This document shows, piece by piece, positions 56,182 to 64,000 of a stretch of DNA of 64,000 nt. The number at the start of each line of letters is the position of its first letter. Position 1 is the stretch's first letter. The position numbers and the translations under genes are program-made. The notes under the pieces were generated by a model. It was not told the DNA's origin, did not search any database, and worked only from the letters and a program-made list of their open reading frames with translations. The DNA is from Trichomonas vaginalis G3. Lineage: Eukaryota; Parabasalia; Trichomonadida; Trichomonadidae. Location: assembly GCF_026262505.1 (NCBI RefSeq), contig NC_067204.1:10573797-10637796 (forward strand). Reading direction: 5' to 3'.

Positions 56182-58323
56182 CTATGCGAATATTTTCATC
56201 TGTGTTGGAGTCTTTTGTATGTCGGCAAACATTTTTCGATATTCTTCTACTATGTCAGCCGAATTTTTTTTAGACTCTTGGAAATATTCCATATTCTCCG
56301 CATACTCTTGTTGAGGGTCAAGATTTTTCGGCTGTTCCAAATCTTCATCTAGTTCTGTGAAGTTAGTTTCCAAAGGAAGGACTTGTTCGTTTCCTTCAGG
56401 CTCTTCTAGCTGTTGTTGCTGAACTATTTCTTCCATGTCTGGTTGTATCTGAACTTCTTCCTGTGGAGTTTCTTGTACCTCATCTGCTGGCATTTCATAT
56501 ATTCCGAGACCGTTTTCAACAATTTCCCTATCTACGTCATCCGCATTCATAAGCTTTTGTTCTTTCGTTCCGTCTCTATTTTTTACGCGTTTCATGACGA
56601 AAGTTGAATTGTCATTTAGCTCTGACATCAAATATCTCGGAGTAAATTCATCCATGTCATTTGGATGATATGCTATTAAATCATATCCCTTAGCGAGCTT
56701 GTATTTTCCAGGTTTGAGATTATATCCGTTTTGGTGCTGAGCCATAAAGCTAAATAGGTTCGGGTCAGTATTTCCATCCTTGAACTTTCCAATAGCTTCT
56801 TTATATCTGTCACTAAAGTCAACAGTATCTGGGAAACCACACTCTTCTTTAAGCATTTTTAAGAATTCTTGGTTTCCTTGTTCTCTACTTCTTTTATGTC
56901 CTTGCTCTGTTTGTGGAGGTGGTTGTTGTGCAGGGTTTTGAACTGTTGGTTGTTGTGTTGGTTGTTGTTGTGGTTGTTGTTGTGCAGGGTTTTGAACTGT
57001 TGGTTGTTGTGTTGGTTTTGGTGCATGCCTGTGTCTGTGTCCATGTGACGATGTAAATGTTCTAGGTAGTCCTGGTGCAGGTGCTTCTCTTGGAGGGTTT
57101 GGTGGTATATAAGTTCCACTAGCTAGTATATAAGTTCCACCAGCTGGTATATAAGTTCCACCAGCTGGCACATATGTTCCATCTGCAGCGTAATGTCCTA
57201 CCTGACTTTTCGTTCTTAAGAAAGCATTTACTAGGTCTGTTTTGGTCTGTTGTAACTCTTTTTCTTGACTTTCCACAACAGTTGCTCTAACGGCGTCATA
57301 GGCACTTTGAACTGCCTGTCTCGTTGCTGCATCTGTTATTTTCGTCATATTTTGTGCTACTTCTCTTAACTCGTTGTCGAAACCTTCAGACTTCAGTTTC
57401 TTTCCAGATGAGAAGTCGTTCACTTGTTTCACCTTACTATGAAGAGCTTCGAAGGCGTTCTTAAAGTCAGCATTTGTTAAAGCTTCATTTGAACTGTCTT
57501 CATCCGCTTGTATTTTTGTCCTTATTGACCCTATGAGTTGGGCTGCTTTAGCGTTGGCTTGGGCATCTAACCAGTCATTGTTAGCTTTTATATATTCTGC
57601 GCTTTTCATTGCCTTTTGCATGGCTGCGTCGTTATTTTTACTTTCTTGTGCTAAGTTTTCATACTGTACGGTTTGGTTTTGCAACTGTAAAAGTTTTTCT
57701 GCCTTTACATTTGCTTCAACTTCCTTTTTATACTCATCGCTATCCATATATGTCTTCAGGGCTTTTTGTTTTATCTCTTCATCTTTCAGTATTTTATATT
57801 GAGTAGTATGGTTTTTCAAATTTATGACATCTTGTTCCATTTTTGCTACTTCTGTTGCTTTTTCTGACACTTTTTTCGCATATTCCTCTGTACTTAGTTC
57901 TTTCAGTTGTTCTTCTTTCTTCTTTTTCTCTACGTTTAACTCATTGAGTTTCTTTGTGTGTCTGTCATATTCTAGTTTCTTTTCGTTTTCACTTATTTGC
58001 TTCTGTATGTCTATGTTTGACTTTTTGACATCTGTTATTTGATTTTTGAGTGAACTCAAATTCATTTGACTTTGAGGGTTATATGCTGTTCCGTCTGCAG
58101 CTCCACCATAGCCTGCCATTTTCGCTAAAAGTGCCGCTCTTAAACCTCCACTCTGTGCACCAATGACTCGGTTTAAAAGCATAGGATTGCTTGACATTTG
58201 TTGCAACATAGTGGGGTCATTCAGCATTTGTTGTTGCAACTGTTGTTGTGGTGTCAGTTTTACTATTGGATGTTTCAATGCTCTCTTCCTCTTACGTATA
58301 TTCTTACGTAGCTTACGTGGCAT
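56182..58323 (-). CDS. Large coiled-coil structural protein, 713 residues
   Basis: The N terminus is very basic (MPRKLRKNIRKRKRALKHPI), followed by Gln/Met-rich sequence and coiled coils (about residues 85-230, for example KKKEEQLKELSTEEYAKKVS). Then come GTYIPAGG units (three to four, near residue 385), Pro/Gln repeats PTQQPTVQNPAQQ (two copies), a small folded domain (PGKYKLAKGYDLIAYHPND) and an acidic Gln-rich tail. No enzyme motif. It is the first gene of the compact minus-strand structural block. The basic head and long rods would suit a core or tape-like scaffold. The start lies behind TTTTTAACTTCACTTAAA. It looks whole. Confidence 0.65.
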   Translation of the reverse strand: MPRKLRKNIRKRKRALKHPIVKLTPQQQLQQQMLNDPTMLQQMSSNPMLLNRVIGAQSGGLRAALLAKMAGYGGAADGTAYNPQSQMNLSSLKNQITDVKKSNIDIQKQISENEKKLEYDRHTKKLNELNVEKKKKEEQLKELSTEEYAKKVSEKATEVAKMEQDVINLKNHTTQYKILKDEEIKQKALKTYMDSDEYKKEVEANVKAEKLLQLQNQTVQYENLAQESKNNDAAMQKAMKSAEYIKANNDWLDAQANAKAAQLIGSIRTKIQADEDSSNEALTNADFKNAFEALHSKVKQVNDFSSGKKLKSEGFDNELREVAQNMTKITDAATRQAVQSAYDAVRATVVESQEKELQQTKTDLVNAFLRTKSQVGHYAADGTYVPAGGTYIPAGGTYILASGTYIPPNPPREAPAPGLPRTFTSSHGHRHRHAPKPTQQPTVQNPAQQQPQQQPTQQPTVQNPAQQPPPQTEQGHKRSREQGNQEFLKMLKEECGFPDTVDFSDRYKEAIGKFKDGNTDPNLFSFMAQHQNGYNLKPGKYKLAKGYDLIAYHPNDMDEFTPRYLMSELNDNSTFVMKRVKNRDGTKEQKLMNADDVDREIVENGLGIYEMPADEVQETPQEEVQIQPDMEEIVQQQQLEEPEGNEQVLPLETNFTELDEDLEQPKNLDPQQEYAENMEYFQESKKNSADIVEEYRKMFADIQKTPTQMKIFA

Positions 58324-58759
58324 TTTAAGTGAAGTTAAAAAGCGGTTTTTGACAGATGTTTATATGACACTTTTTGTTCAGCTCAAAAAACTACTCGGTC
58401 AAAGTGTTGTCAGTTTTGTAAAATAACCGTCCTATCTCATTCTATAAGGGGGAAAGTCTTCTCAAAGTATACTTCCTTGGAACGCCCGTAACTTTTCCTG
58501 TAGCGACGATAGACCCTTACTTGTCCGGACAAAGTTATACTATTTTGAGTGCTCTACAAAAAAGTCAACGGCGACGACTCTCAAAAACCGTTGTGTAAAA
58601 AGTTTTACCGTTGGACAAAAAAGTATGTATAGAAAACAAAAAACGTTTATAGTTCATTCAATATTTGAGATGGAACGGTTTGCCAACGGAGACTTTTCAA
58701 TAAAATAAAAAAATAGAGGGGGTTACCGTTGACGAAAACGGTTTATTTTAAACTTTTCT
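58324..58759. promoter_or_regulatory. Intergenic region with a cluster of AACGG/CCGTT motifs
   Basis: This 436-bp gap separates divergent genes and is the longest gene-free stretch in element 2. It holds at least seven AACGG or CCGTT sites, at about 58566, 58586, 58606, 58674, 58685, 58725 and 58737, plus ACCGT at 58426. AACGG fits the core bound by Myb-type proteins, and Myb factors are known transcription regulators in Trichomonas. Iterated sites could also mark an origin. Both ideas are inferences. Confidence 0.5.
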
Positions 58760-59674
58760 ATGAGTAGTCCGAAAAAAACAGTTTATTTTTGTCTAATGGA
58801 AGCCAACATTAACAATTCTCAACCGCTAACCAAAGCCAAAGCCCCACAACCTCCAAGAACTGGCACAGCTGTTAGAATAACCGCCAAAAAGTCTAACAGC
58901 GAATTAAGAGAAATTCTTCAACAAATTTGCTCTAAATATCTCAAAGACGCCGAAGAAAACACACAACCAGACGCTATATACAATACTCAGTTCTGTGAAG
59001 TTCTGAACAAAGCAATTGCTAGTTCAATTGAACTTACTAAGACAATTCCAAGTCCAATTGAGCTTAGCGATGTCTTAGTTCAGTATTTTCCAACATTTAC
59101 TAAGCTCATAATGTTGAGAACTTTATACCAAGTTCGTCAAAATCTTCCTCGTTACATGCAACGGTCATTCGACAAGACAATTGCCGAATTCCAAGTCTTT
59201 AGTTACGGATATGACCAAGATGAATACGTTGACGAGTTCGGAGACAACTGTACAAAATGGTTTGAATGCTATACGACAACACAATTTGAATTCGACTTTC
59301 TCGAATTCAACGCAGCAACTATTCATATCATTGCTCTTTACCTTTCCGAACAAGAACAAGACCTCGCAGATGGAGATGTTGTTACTGTCGTCATGAAAAC
59401 TCCTGAACAATTCGGAAAAAAGAAGTCTCTAATTGCCAAATTTGTTCCAGGACATCAGCTTTTCCAACGCACAGAAGTCTTCTGTATTCCTGGAACTAAG
59501 TTCTTTGTCAAGAGCGAACTCAAACAAAGATATAATGTGTCATTCAATTACACATTATATAATGTTTTCGACCCAGAAGAAGACTTCTTCCCAGAAGCAA
59601 TGGAAGAGGAAGAAGAAGAGAAACACGAAGAAGAGAAACACGAAGAGTCCTCCGAATTCACACCAGAAGACTAA
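58760..59674 (+). CDS. Unknown protein, up to 304 residues, with acidic KHEE tail
   Basis: Two possible ATGs: 58760 (MSSPKKTVYFCL) and 58796 (MEANINNSQPLTKAKAPQPP). The latter follows GTTTATTTTTGTCTA and fits the element's start motif. The protein has a disordered Pro-rich head, a helical middle (NSELREILQQICSKYLKDAE; FTKLIMLRTLYQVRQNLP) and a beta-rich domain (VVTVVMKTPEQFGKKKSLIA). It ends EEEEEEKHEEEKHEESSEF. The acidic tract matches that of the HNH fusion at 43894-44598. It is the last gene before the right end, and looks whole. The function is unknown. Confidence 0.6.
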   Translation: MSSPKKTVYFCLMEANINNSQPLTKAKAPQPPRTGTAVRITAKKSNSELREILQQICSKYLKDAEENTQPDAIYNTQFCEVLNKAIASSIELTKTIPSPIELSDVLVQYFPTFTKLIMLRTLYQVRQNLPRYMQRSFDKTIAEFQVFSYGYDQDEYVDEFGDNCTKWFECYTTTQFEFDFLEFNAATIHIIALYLSEQEQDLADGDVVTVVMKTPEQFGKKKSLIAKFVPGHQLFQRTEVFCIPGTKFFVKSELKQRYNVSFNYTLYNVFDPEEDFFPEAMEEEEEEKHEEEKHEESSEFTPED

Positions 59675-59690
59675 CAATTTTCCGAATAAA

Positions 59691-59751
59691 AACCTCATTT
59701 TATACTAAACATCTTCGGGGCTAGAAGGGGCGCAGCCCCTGGAAGCCCCAC

Positions 59752-59783
<32 letters not shown>
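59691..59783 (-). repeat. Right terminal inverted repeat of element 2
   Basis: The reverse complement of the left repeat with a few differences, ending in 28 T. See the left repeat at 34455. Confidence 0.9.

Positions 59784-59788
<5 letters not shown>
59784..59788. repeat. Probable target-site duplication of element 2, right (TAATT)
   Basis: TAATT directly after the terminal T-run; matches 34450-34454. Confidence 0.65.
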
Positions 59789-59789
<1 letters not shown>

Positions 59790-60617
59790 TTCTCAAGTTT
59801 TGATATGCATACACATATCTTGATTACGCAACAAGTTACAATGATTAGACTACCCTACTTTCCCAACATTTAGAATAAGGTTATTGCCCTAAAATTCAGT
59901 TATAGACACTTAGGAGAGCATTTAAGCCATGATATTTTGGCATATGATAGAGAAACATCTTATAAACATTTTCAGTATGTTTTCCTATAAAATAACGATC
60001 TCACATGAAATTACTAAAATATCAAATTTTGATTTTCACTTTAAAGTTGGGAGAATACTCTACAGTGACAGGGTATACAATTTTAACCTTTGTTTTGATT
60101 ATAAATAAAGTATTGATAGAGATATGAGTTGTACAGAATTATACACGTGTGTTTAATCAAATGTAAGTTGTGCAACAATAATGATTAGCTAGATAGTATA
60201 TTAAGGAACTGTGATTTATGATCTAATTCAATAAGATGTAAATGATATTCAAATATATTAAATAAATGCGAATGTTCAAGATGTGAAATCAGTTAGTTAA
60301 TTGTTGTATATAGATATTTTACTGTGATTAATGAATTTTTTAACAATTTAAAATTATCAAATTTCAAAATATGCGCAATGAGATAATTTGAGAGTATTTT
60401 GAGAACTGAAGACTTATGATTTAGTGTTTTTGAATAAGCACATCAATATAAAGATAGAAAATAAATTGAGATATAATTTTTTTGAAGGTATTATAAGGGT
60501 GGAGGTAGTAGGATAAATTTTTAATGTTCTATACTTTCATGGCAAATAATTAAATAGAAGTAAAACTTTGTTTTAAGAATTGAAAATTTTAAATAAAAAA
60601 GGAATGTTAGTAATGCT
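59789..60617. other. AT-rich host flank without gene
   Basis: No open frame of interest, no RNA gene boxes and no repeat recognised between element 2 and the first tandem array. Confidence 0.5.
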
Positions 60618-61029
60618 AATTTATTTGATTCCGGGGGACGCCCCGGTTATCAAATATATTTATTAAAATGGAAAATCTCTCACTTTTCGAAAAAATCGAA
60701 ACTGCAAGGATCTCCGATTCTCGATATGATAATTTATTTGATTCCGGGGGACGCCCCGGTTATCAAATATATTTATTAGAACGGAAAATCTCTCACTTTT
60801 CGAAAAAATCGAAACTGCAAGGATCTCCGATTCTCGATATGATAATTTATTTGATTCCGGGGGACGCCCCGGTTATCAAATATATTTATTAGAACGGAAA
60901 ATCTCTCACTTTTCGAAAAAATCGAAACTGCAAGGATCTCCGATTCTCGATATGATAATTTATTTGATTCCGGGGACGCCCCGGTTATCAAATATATTTA
61001 TTAGAACGGAAAATCTCTCACTTTTCGAA
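60618..61029. repeat. 113-bp tandem array (three full units plus a partial)
   Basis: Units start at 60618, 60731, 60844 and 60957, each exactly 113 bases apart. Each begins AATTTATTTGATTCCGGGGG and contains the inverted repeat CCGGGG-gacg-CCCCGG and the pair TTTCGA/TCGAAA. The units are almost identical, so the expansion is recent. The open frames through it on both strands follow from the repeat. Confidence 0.9.
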
Positions 61030-61354
61030 ATTTTTTTTAACAAAAATATGGCATTCTTAAATTATAGTTACATGTTATTTCACAATCATTATCATTAAAA
61101 AATTCAATTATTCAAGTTGTTTTGTCCCGACGGTTTTTACGGTTATAAAAATGGTTGCGAACTCAATCCATCAGCAAAATGTCGGTTGGGGTGCCCTTCT
61201 TGGCCTCCTGAGTACTCACCAAGATACCCCCAGCTCCCGCAAAACACCTCCCTTAGGTGAGCATTAACTGATGACATGAGTTAACAATTCTACAAAATCA
61301 TCAAGCATGAAGGTTTATGATTTATAAATCAAAATCTCAGAAACTGCTTGACTT
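61030..61354. other. Spacer between arrays
   Basis: Contains a GC-richer stretch (61.18-61.27 kb, TGCCCTTCTTGGCCTCCTGA and following) unlike the AT-rich surroundings, but I cannot assign a gene or RNA. Confidence 0.4.
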
Positions 61355-61629
61355 TGCAAGTTGCTGTCTTTACCGGTTACTCTGCTGCAATCTCTTTTCT
61401 GATTGCAGGCAGAGTTCTGCATCCTGAGGACTTTGCCTTGCAGATATGCTTGTAATCACTACGTGAGCAACTTGGTGTTGCAAGTTGCTGTCTTTACCGG
61501 TTACTCTGCTGCAATCTCTTTTCTGATTGCAGGCAAAGTTCTGCATCCTGAGGACTTTGCCTTGCAGATATGCTTGTAATCACTACGTGAGCAACTTGGT
61601 GTTGCAAGTTGCTGTCTTTACCGGTTAGC
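61355..61629. repeat. ~123-bp tandem array (two units plus a partial)
   Basis: TTGCAAGTTGCTGTCTTTACCGGTTA begins at about 61355, 61478 and 61602. Each unit has a perfect stem CTGCAATC-tcttttct-GATTGCAG and, across the unit boundary, GCAACTTG-gtgttg-CAAGTTGC. So the array folds into serial hairpins, like the array at 62.4 kb. Confidence 0.85.
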
Positions 61630-61722
61630 TTTTTTTGAAGTTTCTTCGCATCTTATATAAGCTCTAGATCAATATTTATCATCAGAATTTGCATCTCATA
61701 AAGCACAATATTAATCAAATAG

Positions 61723-61775
61723 GCAAATTTCATTCGGAGTCTCTCATTAAATGAGAAACTCCGAATGAGATTTGC
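61723..61775. repeat. Long hairpin, CTCATTAAATG loop type (copy 2)
   Basis: GCAAATTTCATTCGGAGT pairs with ACTCCGAATGAGATTTGC around CTCTCATTAAATGAGAA. The apical part matches the hairpin at 17.62 kb, while the lower stem is different but still complementary. Confidence 0.6.
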
Positions 61776-62094
61776 TCTAAGGTAATGTACTTGTTATGCT
61801 TGGCCTAGAAGCAAGGAGGAAACATGTATATGGTTTGTTTATACTGAAGTTATCTGGAATTCTCTCAATTGAGGATTCAAATCCAGATAACAGCAGTATA
61901 AGTTAATATTGTTGTGCACCTCAGGTTGTTTATAGGCCCGAGAACGAGAAAAGAATTTATGGTGTGAATTGGCTCGATATATACCTACGCTCTGTAAAAA
62001 ATACGTTATATTTTCTTTCATATGAGAAAAATGTTTTTCTTTTTATAATACTATGTGCTTTGTTACTTCATAAATTGTCTATTTTTCTTATTAA

Positions 62095-62190
62095 AACCTA
62101 TTTTTTCCGTGTGATTCGGAATCTACGCATTCAAAAAATGCGTTTTCCGCTCTCAGAACGCGAAAATATGAACTACATGACGAGATAAAT
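62095..62190 (+). repeat. Diverged copy of the terminal part of the 184-bp inverted repeat
   Basis: AAACCTATTTTTTCCGTGTGATT and following, to GCGAAAATATGAACTACATGACGAGATAAA, is a diverged match to 63434-63527 (AAACCTATTTTCCCCACGTAATC ... GTGAAAATATGAATCACATAACAAGATAAA). Both carry a small hairpin in the middle. The two copies lie on either side of the 122-bp array. Confidence 0.5.
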
Positions 62191-62411
62191 CGATTTATTA
62201 TGTTCCTAAATATTCTCATTTTTCAATCTTGCTCAATACTCAAAAATAAGCAGACTCTCAAATAGAGAACATAAAATAACTCATATTTATCATATTAAAA
62301 TTTTGAAAAAGTCTCCCGAAAAAATCATATTTCGAAAATTTCAAAAAAATAAGTACATTTTTCGCCAAAGAAAAAAGAAAAATGTTTTTTTTTGAATTTT
62401 TGATGATAATA

Positions 62412-63157
62412 TGCACTCCTGACGGTCGCAGTGTCTCATTCGGGAGACATTGCCTGTGCATGTCTCCCAGAATGGCATACTGTTCCGCATTCATAACTTG
62501 AATGCGGAACTTTGACCGACAAGAGTGCATTGTGCACTCTTGTTGGTCTGCATGTGTCATTCCGGGAGACATTGCCTGTGCATGTCTCCCAGAATGGCAT
62601 ACTGTTCCGCATTCATAACTTGAATGCGGAACTTTGACCGACAAGAGTGCATTGTGCACTCTTGTTGGTCTGCATGTGTCATTCCGGGAGACATTGCCTG
62701 TGCATGTCTCCCAGAACGAGACAATTTATTGCAATCAGAATACGATTGCAAAACTTTGACCGACAAGAGTGTATTGTGCACTCTTGTTGGTCTGCATGTG
62801 TCATTTCGGGAGACATTGCCTGTGCATGTCTCCCAGAATGGCATACTGTTCCGCATTCATAACTTGAATGCGGAACTTTGACCGACAAGAGTGCATTGTG
62901 CACTCTTGTTGGTCTGCATGTGTCATTCCGGGAGACATTGCCTGTGCATGTCTCCCAGAATGGCATACTGTTCCGCATTCATAACTTGAATGCGGAACTT
63001 TGACCGACAAGAGTGCATTGTGCACTCTTGTTGGTCTGCATGTGTCATTCCGGGAGACATTGCCTGTGCATGTCTCCCAGAACGAGACAATTTATTGCAA
63101 TCAGAATACGATTGCAAAACTTTGACCGACAAGAGTGCATTGTGCACTCTTGTTTGT
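62412..63157. repeat. 122-bp hairpin tandem array, six units in AABAAB order
   Basis: The marker GGGAGACA occurs at 62442, 62564, 62686, 62808, 62930 and 63052, always 122 bases apart. Each unit can form three hairpins: GGGAGACA...TGTCTCCC, a variable middle stem, and GACCGACAAGAGTGC-att-GTGCACTCTTGTTGGTC. In type A units the middle stem is GTTCCGCATTC/GAATGCGGAAC; in type B it is TTGCAATC/GATTGCAA. The order AABAAB means that a 366-bp block was itself duplicated. Open frames across it on both strands come from the period. Confidence 0.9.
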
Positions 63158-63349
63158 CATCCACTATGATACTTAGAGAAAATACTTTACTTACATTATT
63201 TAAAATATTAATTTCCCTATTTAATATTTATTTATTATTTTTTGTGCTTTATATTCCCTATGGCATGTACTGAACTATTTTATAGACTCTACCGAGCTAT
63301 CTCCACATATAAACATTTGACAATAACACATATATACTCTCTTCATATT

Positions 63350-63533
63350 CTAGTCTCATGACATATTATTGCAAAAGCTATATTTATACAGCATACCTCA
63401 TAAAGTCTCATTATATCCCTATCTAAGCGTTCAAAACCTATTTTCCCCACGTAATCTGATTCTTCAGGCTCCGCTGATTCGATTTCTGCTGTCAGATCGT
63501 GAAAATATGAATCACATAACAAGATAAACACAA
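63350..63533 (+). repeat. 184-bp perfect inverted repeat, left arm
   Basis: The reverse complement of this segment is identical, as far as I can read, to 63817-64000. The 283-bp spacer between them is AT-rich and holds no gene. The right arm reaches the last base of the window, so the repeat may be longer. Confidence 0.85.
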
Positions 63534-63816
63534 ATCCAAAATAATAATGTTTTCTTCAAATTGACTCTTCCACGATATTCATATATTTGTTATTAATTCC
63601 GTTTTCCCTTACAAATGTATTTAATTTTCTGAATAATACGTATTATAAAATGAATATCTCAAAAACTAAATTAAAAAATTAATACTGGGTAATAACTAGA
63701 TATATTGTGACTTTTTGAATTCACACACTTTTGGAAAAAATTGAATTTTTCTAAAATGATGTTGTTTGAACATGAACTTAAAGAGTTTTTTTACGGAAAA
63801 TATCAAGTTGGGTAAC

Positions 63817-64000
63817 TTGTGTTTATCTTGTTATGTGATTCATATTTTCACGATCTGACAGCAGAAATCGAATCAGCGGAGCCTGAAGAATCAGATTACG
63901 TGGGGAAAATAGGTTTTGAACGCTTAGATAGGGATATAATGAGACTTTATGAGGTATGCTGTATAAATATAGCTTTTGCAATAATATGTCATGAGACTAG
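63817..64000 (-). repeat. 184-bp perfect inverted repeat, right arm (reaches window edge)
   Basis: Begins TTGTGTTTATCTTGTTATGT and ends ATGTCATGAGACTAG, the inverse of 63350-63533. Confidence 0.85.

Larger units (their letters stand above)
34455..59783. mobile_element. Maverick/Polinton element 2, end to end (25.3 kb), broken fossil
   Basis: Bounded by terminal inverted repeats of about 90 bases that end in 28 A (left) and 28 T (right) and flanked by TAATT on both sides. Inside are integrase, family B polymerase, SF3 helicase, packaging ATPase, major capsid protein, minor capsid candidates, fibre, a Dam-like methyltransferase and many small genes. Gene order: a left cluster (methyltransferase to polymerase), a central mixed cluster with more GC, and a right minus-strand structural block. 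The ends look whole, but the coding part has roughly fifteen to twenty breaks, so it is a fossil. The repeats differ at only a few positions, which suggests that the insertion is younger than the loss of an element's ends usually allows. No calendar age can be given. Confidence 0.93.

Noticed and set aside
60668-60991. Frames in the 113-bp array (LFEKIETARISDSR repeats)
   Set aside because: Tandem repeat shadows without start context.
61130-61350. Possible small nuclear or other structured RNA in the GC-richer stretch
   Set aside because: No recognisable Sm site, box or fold that I could support by eye.
62412-63157. CRISPR array
   Set aside because: Units are 122 bp without unique spacers, and the locus is eukaryotic; only two middle-stem variants occur.
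62258-63273. Several 70-133 codon frames on both strands in the 122-bp array
   Set aside because: Products of the repeat itself; frames change phase with each unit and overlap on both strands.

Overview
The window looks like nuclear DNA of a parabasalid flagellate, most likely Trichomonas vaginalis or a close relative. It is AT-rich, its genes lack visible introns, and many ATGs lie just behind TCA-type initiator-like motifs. It carries an ankyrin gene of the DUF3447 type so abundant in Trichomonas, and two Maverick/Polinton elements make up about 38 kb of the 64 kb. The species call is an inference from these features.

Bases 1 to about 13,000 are the right-hand part of one Maverick (element 1), whose left end is outside the window. 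It carries a major capsid protein remnant, a packaging ATPase remnant, several small virion-type genes, a fibre-like gene, an rve integrase and a protein-primed family B DNA polymerase with an embedded HNH-type zinc motif. It is a fossil with several breaks.

Bases 13,000 to 34,450 are host DNA with wide gene-poor spacers. The genes are a coiled-coil/SH3-like protein, a broken ankyrin-repeat gene, a CAMK/AMPK-like kinase, a short coiled-coil protein, a 1,678-residue protein with a coiled-coil tail, a reticulon-like membrane protein, a LAMTOR5/roadblock-like small protein and an adenylate/UMP-CMP kinase family enzyme.

Bases 34,455 to 59,783 are a second Maverick (element 2) seen from end to end: 25.3 kb, closely matching terminal inverted repeats that end in runs of 28 A and 28 T, and a probable 5-bp target duplication (TAATT). 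It carries a Dam-like adenine methyltransferase, a fibre with a phage tail-collar-like end, an integrase, a polymerase, HNH nucleases, an SF3 helicase, a packaging ATPase, a major capsid protein and a block of compact structural genes. It has roughly fifteen to twenty breaks. Many of its starts sit behind a short T-rich/TA-rich motif that ends at the ATG, and three divergent pairs share a spacer of only 17-18 bp; element 1 has one such pair with a 20-bp spacer.

Bases 59,789 to 64,000 hold no convincing gene but several tandem arrays (113, 122 and about 123 bp units) built largely from perfect inverted repeats. There are also paired hairpins and a perfect 184-bp inverted repeat that runs into the window edge. 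The 122-bp array, arranged AABAAB with alternative stems that both remain complementary, is the most unusual structure here.
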